A stretch of 64,000 bases of DNA, taken from positions 90,030 to 154,029 of the forward strand of contig NZ_MAUE01000032.1 of assembly GCF_001702265.1 (NCBI RefSeq), given 5' to 3'. This DNA comes from Pseudomonas aylmerensis. Its GTDB lineage: Bacteria > Pseudomonadota > Gammaproteobacteria > Pseudomonadales > Pseudomonadaceae. The notes below the pieces were generated by a model. It did not search any database, had not been told where the DNA came from, and saw only the letters and a program-made list of their open reading frames with translations. How positions within the stretch are numbered: the first letter of the stretch is position 1; every line of letters starts with the position of its first letter. The position numbers and the translations under genes were made by a program. Shown here piece by piece: positions 49,630-57,040 of the stretch.

Positions 49630-50991
49630 TCAAGGGGTCTTGAGAATATCGCCCGGCACCGGGCGTTCCGCCGACCCTACACCCGGCGAGCGCACCTGGA
49701 TAATCAGCAATGCGGCAATCACCGCCGGAATCGCGCAGAAGAAGAAAATCTGCTGCACCGGAATCTGCATCGCCAGCAGCATGCTGCCAAACAGCGGCCC
49801 GAGGATCGAGCCAAACCGCCCCACGCCCAATGCCCAGCCGGTACCCGTGGCGCGTACGTGCGCCGGGTAGAAGTTGCTGGCGAAGGCATTCAGGGTCAGT
49901 TGCCCACCGATGATGCAGAACCCGGCCGCGAACACGCAGGCCACCAGGTAGCGCGGATTGTCGTGGTTCAAGCCCAGCAGCACAGTGCACACGGCTGCTG
50001 CCGCGAGCACGCCGGACAACAGCCGGACCTTGCTCTTCAACCGGTCGGCAAACCACGCCATGCCAATCGCACCCAAGGTGCCGGCAAACAGGAACATCGA
50101 GGTCACCAGGTTGGCTTGCTTGAGGGCCAGGCCGCTTTCCAGCAGCAGCGACGGCAACCAACTGATCATGAAGTACAGCAGGATCAGGCTGACGAAAAAG
50201 GTCGCCCAGATCAGTACGGTCGGACGCGCGTAGCCATTGCGAAACAACTCCACCACCGTCAGTTTGCTGCCTTGCTCTTGAGCGTTTTCCGCCGCGCTTG
50301 CCGGCGGGGCCTGCCAGCCGGGCAGCATGCGCTCGGTGACCTTCTGCAGCCGCGCATACGGCGGCGCATCACGCAGCAGGCGCGGCAGTGATTCCGGCAG
50401 CAGCCACACCAGGAAAGGAAACAGCAGCAATGGCGTGACACCGCCCGCCAGGAATACCGCCTGCCAGCCATACCCCTCGATAAATCCCGCCGCCACAAAC
50501 CCGCCCGCGGCGCCGCCGAACGAGAAACCGCACGCCGCCAGGGTCACCATCAGGGTGCGCAGGCGCGGCGGCGAATATTCCGACATCAAGGCCATGGCGC
50601 TGGGCATCGCCCCGCCCATGCCAATGCCGCAGATAAACCGCGCGGCCATCAGCGTCGTCAACGAGTTGGCGAACACCATCAGCACTGTGAGGCTGGCGTA
50701 GATCAGGACGCAGCCGAGCAGGATGCGCCGCACACCAAACCGATCCGCCAGGGGCGTCACCAGCAGCGAGCCGAGGGTCAGGCCCAACAGGTTGGCGCTG
50801 AACACCGGGCCGAAGGCGGCTTTTTCCAGACCCCAATCCTTGGCCAGCGCAGGCACTACATAGCCCAGCACCTGGGCGTCGTAGCCATCGGTCACCAGCA
50901 GCAGCGCCAGCAACAGGAGGATCAACCACTGATAGCGCGACACCGGACGGGCGTCGAGTGCCGCGCGAAAGCTGGCAATCTGATTGTGCAT
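49630..50991 (-). CDS. MFS transporter, aromatic acid:H+ symporter (AAHS) type
   Basis: The 453-residue protein has 12 membrane helices, the AAHS-type start LLLVTDGYDAQVLGYVVPALAKDWG with the conserved Asp, and the loop motif PLADRFGVRRILL. The gene follows maiA on the same strand after a REP pair, so it may import an aromatic acid feeding the homogentisate pathway (for example a phenylacetate or phenylpyruvate derivative); that is inference. Confidence 0.87.
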   Translation of the reverse strand: MHNQIASFRAALDARPVSRYQWLILLLLALLLVTDGYDAQVLGYVVPALAKDWGLEKAAFGPVFSANLLGLTLGSLLVTPLADRFGVRRILLGCVLIYASLTVLMVFANSLTTLMAARFICGIGMGGAMPSAMALMSEYSPPRLRTLMVTLAACGFSFGGAAGGFVAAGFIEGYGWQAVFLAGGVTPLLLFPFLVWLLPESLPRLLRDAPPYARLQKVTERMLPGWQAPPASAAENAQEQGSKLTVVELFRNGYARPTVLIWATFFVSLILLYFMISWLPSLLLESGLALKQANLVTSMFLFAGTLGAIGMAWFADRLKSKVRLLSGVLAAAAVCTVLLGLNHDNPRYLVACVFAAGFCIIGGQLTLNAFASNFYPAHVRATGTGWALGVGRFGSILGPLFGSMLLAMQIPVQQIFFFCAIPAVIAALLIIQVRSPGVGSAERPVPGDILKTP

Positions 50992-51040
50992 CGCAAGGTA
51001 CCTGTATTGTTTTTATATTCTGGACACGCTGGAGACCCCA

Positions 51041-51129
51041 TGTGGGAGCCGGCTTGCTCGCGAAAGCAGAGTGTCAGTCGTCGACTCTGTGACTGATACA
51101 GCGCATTCGCGAGCAAGCCCGCTCCCACA
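51041..51129. repeat. REP pair (89-bp family), copy 3
   Basis: Arms TGTGGGAGCCGGCTTGCTC and GAGCAAGCCCGCTCCCACA enclose a unique middle; total 89 bases. It lies between the MFS start and the maiA stop and may split expression of the permease from the hmgA operon. Confidence 0.85.
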
Positions 51130-51153
51130 ATTGACCAGTGCAAGCCTTCAGAT

Positions 51154-51798
51154 TCACGGGGTGGCAGGGGTATCCGGCTGATTTGCGGGATGAGCCTGAA
51201 GGAATGCCGGATGCCCAGCCGCCAACGCCACTACCCGCCCGATACGCGGATACGCCGTCAACGCCACCTTGAAGCGCTCCGCCGCATACACCTGCGGCAG
51301 TAGAAACGCATCCGCCAGCCCCGGCTGCGCGCCAAAGCAATAACCCTCGTCGCCAATCAACTGCTCCACCGCACCCAGGCCCTGGCTGATCCAGTGCCCG
51401 ATCCATTCCAGCAACTGCGCCTCGTCATGTCCCCACTGGCGCAGCAGGTTCTGGGTGCTGGAGTTGTGCAGCGGGTGAATGTCACAGGCAATGATCGAGG
51501 CGACCGCGCGCTCGTGCGCACGGGTGGCCAGGTCTTCGGACAACAGCGGCACCTGTGGATAACGTTCGTCCAGGTATTCGATGATCGCCTGAGACTGGAT
51601 CAACAACTCGCCGTCATCTGTGCGCAAGGCCGGCACGCGGCCCTGCGGGTTGATGGCCAGGTACTCCGGCTGGCGATTGGTGCCGCCCGCCGGCACCAGT
51701 AGATTCACTGGCAGCGCAGTGAAATCCAGGCCCTTGAGCGCCAGGGCGATGCGCACCCGGTACGACGCGGTGGAGCGGTAGTAGGTATAGAGTTCCAT
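51154..51798 (-). CDS. maiA: Maleylacetoacetate isomerase
   Basis: MaiA, a zeta-class glutathione transferase, isomerises maleylacetoacetate to fumarylacetoacetate. From the ATG at 51798 (MELYTYYRSTASYRVRIALALKGL) it has 214 residues, with the zeta-GST N-terminal signature and INPQGRVPAL. It is the third gene of the hmgA-fahA-maiA operon, 11 bases after fahA. Confidence 0.94.
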   Translation of the reverse strand: MELYTYYRSTASYRVRIALALKGLDFTALPVNLLVPAGGTNRQPEYLAINPQGRVPALRTDDGELLIQSQAIIEYLDERYPQVPLLSEDLATRAHERAVASIIACDIHPLHNSSTQNLLRQWGHDEAQLLEWIGHWISQGLGAVEQLIGDEGYCFGAQPGLADAFLLPQVYAAERFKVALTAYPRIGRVVALAAGHPAFLQAHPANQPDTPATP

Positions 51799-51809
51799 CG
51801 CCCTGCCTC

Positions 51810-53096
51810 CTAGCGCGCGGCGACCACGGTGCCGCGGCATTCGCCGAAGCCAATCGAGGCATGGCCTTCGCGACTGCAACGCGCACGCAGGATGATTTCG
51901 TCGCCGTCTTCGAGGAATTTGCGCACCTCGCCGGAGGGCAATTCGATCGGTTTTTTGCCACCTTCGGTCATCTCCAACAGGCTGCCGAACTGCCCGGCCT
52001 GCGGCCCCGACAAGGTGCCCGAACCAAACAGGTCACCGGCCTGCAACTGACAGCCATTGACGCTGTGGTGCGCAACCAACTGCGCAACGGTCCAGTACAT
52101 ATGCAGGCTGTTGCTCAGGGCCAGGCGGTGGGCCGGCAGGTTCTGCTCGCGCATCGACGCGGTGGTGAGCAGCACTTCCAGTTCGATATCGAGGGCCCCG
52201 CCCGCCTGGTCGCGCTGATCCAGCAGGTACGGCAGCGGTTGCGGGTCGCCTTCGGGACGCGCCGGTTGCGCCTTGCGGAACGGCGCCAGCGCTTCGGCGG
52301 TCACCACCCAGGGCGAGATCGTGGTGATAAAGCTTTTCGACAGGAACGGCCCCAACGGCTGGTATTCCCAGGCCTGGATATCCCGCGCCGACCAATCATT
52401 GAGCAGGCAGAAACCGGCGATATGCTCGGCCGCATCGCCAATTGCAATCGAGTCGCCCATGGCATTGCCCTGGCCGATCCAGATGCCCAGTTCCAACTCA
52501 TAGTCCAGGCGTGCGCAGGGGCCGAAGCTGGGTTCGGTCTGCCCGGCCGGCAGGGTCTGGCCTTTGGGACGACGGACTTCGGCGCCCGAGGTGCGAATGG
52601 TCGAGGCGCGTCCGTGATAACCAATCGGCACGTACTTGTAGTTCGGCAGCAGCGGGTTATCCGGGCGGAATAGTTTGCCGACATTCTGCGCGTGCTCGAT
52701 GCCGACGTAGAAGTCGGTGTAGTCGTGGATCTTGGCTGGCAGGTGCATCTGGCAATCAGCGGCGCGATGCAACACCTGCGCTTCACGGGTTTGCAGTTTG
52801 CTGCCCTCCGCGAGCAGTTCCAGCAGCCGTTCGCGCAACGCCACGCGCGGGCCTCGGCCGAGTTCGAAAAAGGCGTTCAACTGGCCGCCGGCGGTGGCTT
52901 CGACTGCACGCCGGGCTTCACCGTCGAACTCGTCCACGGCCGCGTGCAGGTCGAGGATCGCGTCGCCGATCGCCACACCACTGCGCGGTGCCGAGCCGTT
53001 GATACTGAACACGCCCAGCGGCAGGTTCTGCAGGGGAAAATCGCGATGACCGTTGGCGGAGGCTACCCAGCTGCGGGTGAGGGTTGGTTGCGTCAT
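51810..53096 (-). CDS. fahA: Fumarylacetoacetase
   Basis: This enzyme splits fumarylacetoacetate to fumarate and acetoacetate, the last step of tyrosine breakdown. The 428-residue protein has the family's metal-site segments (DYTDFYVGIEHAQNVG, YELELGIWIGQGN, NDWSARDIQAWEY) and the GSGTLSGP segment. It starts three bases after the hmgA stop. Confidence 0.95.
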   Translation of the reverse strand: MTQPTLTRSWVASANGHRDFPLQNLPLGVFSINGSAPRSGVAIGDAILDLHAAVDEFDGEARRAVEATAGGQLNAFFELGRGPRVALRERLLELLAEGSKLQTREAQVLHRAADCQMHLPAKIHDYTDFYVGIEHAQNVGKLFRPDNPLLPNYKYVPIGYHGRASTIRTSGAEVRRPKGQTLPAGQTEPSFGPCARLDYELELGIWIGQGNAMGDSIAIGDAAEHIAGFCLLNDWSARDIQAWEYQPLGPFLSKSFITTISPWVVTAEALAPFRKAQPARPEGDPQPLPYLLDQRDQAGGALDIELEVLLTTASMREQNLPAHRLALSNSLHMYWTVAQLVAHHSVNGCQLQAGDLFGSGTLSGPQAGQFGSLLEMTEGGKKPIELPSGEVRKFLEDGDEIILRARCSREGHASIGFGECRGTVVAAR

Positions 53097-53099
53097 GGG

Positions 53100-54383
53100 T
53101 TATCTCCGATTCGGGTTGAAGGTGGCAGGCAACGAGGCCCAGCACGCGTCGTAGGAAGGTTGCAGCTGCGGGCATTGCAGCGCGAATTGCGTGGGCCGCA
53201 GTACCTGGCTGGTCTCGAACATGAAGGCCATGGTGTTGTCGATCTTGTGCGGCGCCAGGTCCACATTGATGGCCTTGGTGCAGGTCTCACCGTCCGGGCC
53301 GTGGGCACTCATGCAGCTGTGCAGCGAGGCGCCGCCGGGCAGGAAGCCTTCGGCCTTGGCATCGTAGGCGCCCTGGATCAGGCCCATGTATTCGTTCATC
53401 AGGTTGCGGTGGAACCACGGCGGACGGAAGGTGTTCTCGGCCACCATCCAGCGCGGCGGGAAGATCACGAAGTCGAGGTTGGCCAGCCCGTGGGTGCTGG
53501 TGGGCGAGGTCAATACTGTGAAGATCGACGGGTCGGGGTGATCGAAACTCACCGTGCCGATGGTGTTGAAGCGGCGCAGGTCGTACTTGTACGGCACGTT
53601 GTTGCCGTGCCAGGCCACCACGTTCAGCGGCGAGTGGTCGAGCTCGCAGGCCCACAGTTCACCGAGGAATTTCTGCACCAGCGTGGTCGGCTGCTTCAGG
53701 TCTTCGTAGTGGGCGACGGGGCTGAGGAAGTCGCGTGGGTTGGCCAGGCCGTTGCTGCCGATGGGCCCCAGGTCCGGCAGGCGCAGCGGTGCGCCGTGGT
53801 TTTCGGCGACGTAGCCGCGCGCTTGCGCATCCAGCAGTTCGACGCGGAATTTAAGGCCGCGCGGCAGCACCACGATTTCCAGCGGCTCGACGTCCAGCAC
53901 ACCGAGTTCGGTGGCGATGCGCAGGCGCCCCTGCTCGGGTACGAGCAACAACTCGCCATCGGCGTTGAAGAACACGCGGTCCATCGAGCGGTTGGCGCGG
54001 TAGTGGTAGATGCTGATACCTGAAGGCTTTTCCGAGACGGCGTTGGCGACCATGCCGACCAGCCCGTCGATAAAGTCCGTCGGCTCACTCGGAAAATCCA
54101 ACGGGTTCCAGCGCAGGCGATTGGGCGTTACCGCGCCCAGTGGTCCTCCGGCCAATTGCCGCTCCAGCTTGGCGAACGCCGGGTGATTGGCCGACGGCTG
54201 GATGCGATACAGCCAGGTGCGGCGGGCTTCGCTGCGCGCCATGGTGAAGGCAGTGCCGGAGAAGAGTTCGGTGTACAGCCCGTAGGGCGCTTTTTGCGGG
54301 GAGTTCTGGCCGACCGGCAATGCACCGGGCAGGGCTTCGCTAGCGAATTCATTGCCGAAGCCCGAGAGGTATTCGAGGTTCAT
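53100..54383 (-). CDS. hmgA: Homogentisate 1,2-dioxygenase
   Basis: HmgA opens the ring of homogentisate using Fe(II). The 427-residue protein contains the iron ligands in WFHRNLMNEYMGLI (His and Glu) and MSAHGPDGET (His), and the family start YLSGFGNEFASEA. AGAGGA precedes the ATG. It is the first gene of the operon and lies divergent from the IclR regulator. Confidence 0.96.
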   Translation of the reverse strand: MNLEYLSGFGNEFASEALPGALPVGQNSPQKAPYGLYTELFSGTAFTMARSEARRTWLYRIQPSANHPAFAKLERQLAGGPLGAVTPNRLRWNPLDFPSEPTDFIDGLVGMVANAVSEKPSGISIYHYRANRSMDRVFFNADGELLLVPEQGRLRIATELGVLDVEPLEIVVLPRGLKFRVELLDAQARGYVAENHGAPLRLPDLGPIGSNGLANPRDFLSPVAHYEDLKQPTTLVQKFLGELWACELDHSPLNVVAWHGNNVPYKYDLRRFNTIGTVSFDHPDPSIFTVLTSPTSTHGLANLDFVIFPPRWMVAENTFRPPWFHRNLMNEYMGLIQGAYDAKAEGFLPGGASLHSCMSAHGPDGETCTKAINVDLAPHKIDNTMAFMFETSQVLRPTQFALQCPQLQPSYDACWASLPATFNPNRR

Positions 54384-54413
54384 GGATCATCCTCTGACGG
54401 AAGTTGTTTTTAT

Positions 54414-54439
54414 CGTAATCCAGTTACGCATAACGTAAT
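54414..54439. promoter_or_regulatory. Candidate HmgR operator in the hmgA-hmgR gap
   Basis: CGTAAT occurs at 54414 and 54434, exactly 20 bases apart, flanking the interrupted palindrome GTTACGCATAAC (54423-54434). The two-turn spacing and position between IclR regulator and target operon fit an operator. Confidence 0.6.
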
Positions 54440-54502
54440 TTGATCACTGTCGACCGTCAAGCTATAAAGACGCCCATTCATCTCTCGGATTCTCGCCCCT
54501 CC

Positions 54503-55282
54503 ATGGAAAAGCCCCGCGACACCGGTAAACAGAAAGTCCGCTCGGCCGAAGTGGGCACCGATATCCTCAAGGCCCTGGCCGAATTGTCGCCGGCCACCTC
54601 GCTGTCACGCCTGGCCGATCATGTGCAAATGCCGGCGAGCAAGGTGCACCGTTACCTGCAGGCGCTGATCGCCTCGGGGTTTGCCGAACAGAACACCGCC
54701 ACCAACCACTACGGTCTCGGCCGCGAGGCGCTGCGTGTCGGCCTGGCCGCGCTGGGCAGCATGGATGTGTTGAAAGTCGGCGCAATGCCGCTGGCGGAAC
54801 TGCGCGATGAATTGAATGAAACCTGCTTTTTGGCGGTGTGGGGCAATCAAGGCGCGACCGTCGTGCACATCGAGCCGGCGGTGCGCGCCATCACTGTGGT
54901 GACGCAGTTGGGGTCGGTGTTGCCGTTGCTCAGTTCGTCCACCGGGCTGGTATTCAGCGCCTTCCTGCCTTCGCGGGAAACCGTGGAGTTGCGTGAGCGT
55001 GAGGTCCAGGCCGGCATCGCCCATGCCCTGGCGGACGATCAGGCCTATGCGCGCACCTGCGAGCAGATCCGCCAGCGCGGCCTGCACTTTGTGCACGGCC
55101 TGCTGATGCCGGGGGTGGATGCGTTGTCGGCGCCGGTGTTCAACGCGGTCGGGCAAGTGGCGGCGGTGATGACCGTGGTCGGCCCCACCTCACTGTTTCA
55201 CGCCGATGAAAATGGCCCGGCGGCCCAGCACTTGCTGGCCGCCACTCGGGCCGTGAGTTGGCGCATGGGCTATCAGCCCTGA
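54503..55282 (+). CDS. hmgR: IclR-family regulator of the homogentisate operon
   Basis: From the ATG at 54503 (MEKPRDTGKQKVRSAEVGTDIL) it has 259 residues: an N-terminal winged helix (TSLSRLADHVQMPASKVHRYLQALIASGF) and the IclR effector domain. It is divergent from hmgA, where P. putida has the repressor HmgR that responds to homogentisate. No strong ribosome binding site precedes this ATG; a TTG at 54440 in frame is an alternative. Confidence 0.88.
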   Translation: MEKPRDTGKQKVRSAEVGTDILKALAELSPATSLSRLADHVQMPASKVHRYLQALIASGFAEQNTATNHYGLGREALRVGLAALGSMDVLKVGAMPLAELRDELNETCFLAVWGNQGATVVHIEPAVRAITVVTQLGSVLPLLSSSTGLVFSAFLPSRETVELREREVQAGIAHALADDQAYARTCEQIRQRGLHFVHGLLMPGVDALSAPVFNAVGQVAAVMTVVGPTSLFHADENGPAAQHLLAATRAVSWRMGYQP

Positions 55283-55288
55283 GTCAAC

Positions 55289-56746
55289 TCACTCGTGCCA
55301 TTGGCTCAAGGCCAGCGCCACGCGGTTTTCCACAGCGCGAATAGGCGCGGCGTCACTCACGTAGTTATTGCTGATCATCGAGAACACCAGGCGCCGCCCA
55401 TTGGCGTCGGTGATGTAGCCACTCAGCGATGACACGCCGGCCATCGAGCCGGTCTTGGCGTGCAGGTTGTTTTCGGCAGCGCTGCCACGCAGGCGATAAC
55501 GCAGGCTGCCACCGGTCATGCGGTCGGCATTCCCGGCAATCGGCAAGGCGTTGTACCAGGCCTCGAACCACGGCTGTCGGGACGTGGCCAGCAGCAGGTC
55601 GGTGAAGGTCTGCGACGACACCAGGTTGCGTCGCGACAAGCCCGAGCCGTCCACCTGGCTCAGCGTCGCCGGGTCCAGCCCCTGGCGCTGCAGAAAGCCC
55701 GCCACCGCCGCCACGCCCGCCGCTGCCGTGCCGGCATTGGCGGTCTTGCGGCCCATGGCCTTGAGCAAGGCTTCGGACATGTTGTTGTTCGAGAGTTTGA
55801 GCAACGGCGTGATCAGCTCCTGCAGCGGTGCCGATTGATGCTCCGCCAGCACAGTGGCCGTCGCAGGGCTGCTCGCACCGATCACACGCCGCCCCAGCAC
55901 CTGGATGCCCTGCTGCGCCAGCGCCTGTTCGAACAGATTGGCCACCAGTTGCGTCGGCTCCCACACACTCACCCACTGCCGGCTTTGCTTGCCCGGCGCC
56001 AACGCGCCGCTGAGTTGCAGCAGGTTGGTGCCGTGCTGGCGAGTGATCGCGTAGCTGTTGCCCGCTCCGCTTACCGCACGATTGCTGAGTTGCACATAAT
56101 CGGTGGCCGGGCTCACCGCGACACTCACCGGTTGCCCGACTGCTACCGGCGCGCGGGCGGTAACGAGCAAAGTGCCCGCATCAAAATCGCTGTTGGGCGA
56201 CACCGTCAGCGCCGAAATCTGTGCGCCGTAGTAGGTGCTTTCGTCATCCTGGGACCAGTCCACGCCGAGGCGCTCGGCGTCGAACCAGGTGTCGTCGAAC
56301 ACCAAATCGCCCTGCACCTGGCGCACGCCCTGGCTCGCCAGTTGGGCGGCCAGGGCCTGGTAGTCGGCGAACTGCGTGGTCGGGTCGCCCAGGCCACGCA
56401 GGTACAGGTTGCCGCTGAGGCGCTCGCCTTGGCGGGTGCCGTTGCTCAAGAGCTGGGTGGAAAAGCGGTACTGCGGGCCGAGCACATCCATCGCCGCAGC
56501 AGTGGTCAGCAGCTTGAGGTTGGAGGCCGGGATCAACCGCGTGCGCGGGTTGTGCTGATAGAGGGTGGTGCCACTGCGGGCGTCGCGCACCATCACTGAG
56601 ACGGTGGCGCCGTTGAGAGCCGGGTCGGCCAGCAGGTGGTCCAGGGTCGCTGGGGTGGAGGTCGGCGAAACACTCGCGCAACCTCCCAGTAAAAAGCTCA
56701 GGCCGACCCACAGCGTGCCGGTGTGTAACCATCGTCCAAAGTGCAT
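55289..56746 (-). CDS. dacB: D-alanyl-D-alanine carboxypeptidase/endopeptidase (PBP4, DacB)
   Basis: This peptidase of family S13 trims or cleaves cross-links in peptidoglycan. From the ATG at 56746 it has 485 residues, with a signal/lipobox (LSFLLGGC), so it is probably a lipoprotein. Active-site motifs are SxxK (PASNLKLL), SxN (LSNNNMSE) and KTG (HAKTGSMAG). The longer frame upstream reads through a REP pair and is rejected. Loss of PBP4 derepresses AmpC in Pseudomonas, a known effect of the family. Confidence 0.93.
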   Translation of the reverse strand: MHFGRWLHTGTLWVGLSFLLGGCASVSPTSTPATLDHLLADPALNGATVSVMVRDARSGTTLYQHNPRTRLIPASNLKLLTTAAAMDVLGPQYRFSTQLLSNGTRQGERLSGNLYLRGLGDPTTQFADYQALAAQLASQGVRQVQGDLVFDDTWFDAERLGVDWSQDDESTYYGAQISALTVSPNSDFDAGTLLVTARAPVAVGQPVSVAVSPATDYVQLSNRAVSGAGNSYAITRQHGTNLLQLSGALAPGKQSRQWVSVWEPTQLVANLFEQALAQQGIQVLGRRVIGASSPATATVLAEHQSAPLQELITPLLKLSNNNMSEALLKAMGRKTANAGTAAAGVAAVAGFLQRQGLDPATLSQVDGSGLSRRNLVSSQTFTDLLLATSRQPWFEAWYNALPIAGNADRMTGGSLRYRLRGSAAENNLHAKTGSMAGVSSLSGYITDANGRRLVFSMISNNYVSDAAPIRAVENRVALALSQWHE

Positions 56747-56803
56747 CAGTATCGTGTTCCGCAAAGCGTCAGGTGGCGGCAACGCTAACAGCTCAAGGTG
56801 TTT

Positions 56804-56936
56804 GTGGCGAGCGGGCTTGCCCCGCGTTGGGCGGCGAAGCGGCCCCAATAAAGCCACTGCGTTTTTTTCGGGGGTATTACGGTGCCTGGATTTGGGGCTG
56901 CTGCGCAGCCCAACGCGGGGCAAGCCCGCTCACCAC
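56804..56936. repeat. REP pair (133-bp family), copy 5
   Basis: Arms GTGGCGAGCGGGCTTGCC... and complement, with one C/A mispair, enclose a unique loop; total 133 bases. It lies upstream of dacB and downstream of the TonB receptor gene. Confidence 0.88.
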
Positions 56937-57033
56937 AGGAAACATGTCGGCCCCAAAAAAGGCTTGCTTGTAACAGGCAGCATGCCGGCCCCGGAAAGTT
57001 TGCTTGCCACAGGCAGCCCGCTCTCCACAACGG
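56937..57033. repeat. Tandem units of 36-38 bases after a REP pair
   Basis: ACAGG starts at 56935, 56973 and 57009. The first two units share the form ACAGGxAxCATGxCGGCCCC and a TTGCTTG end; the third is cut short. This is the same kind of array as at 12806, on the other side of a REP pair. Confidence 0.7.
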
Positions 57034-57040
57034 TGGATCT

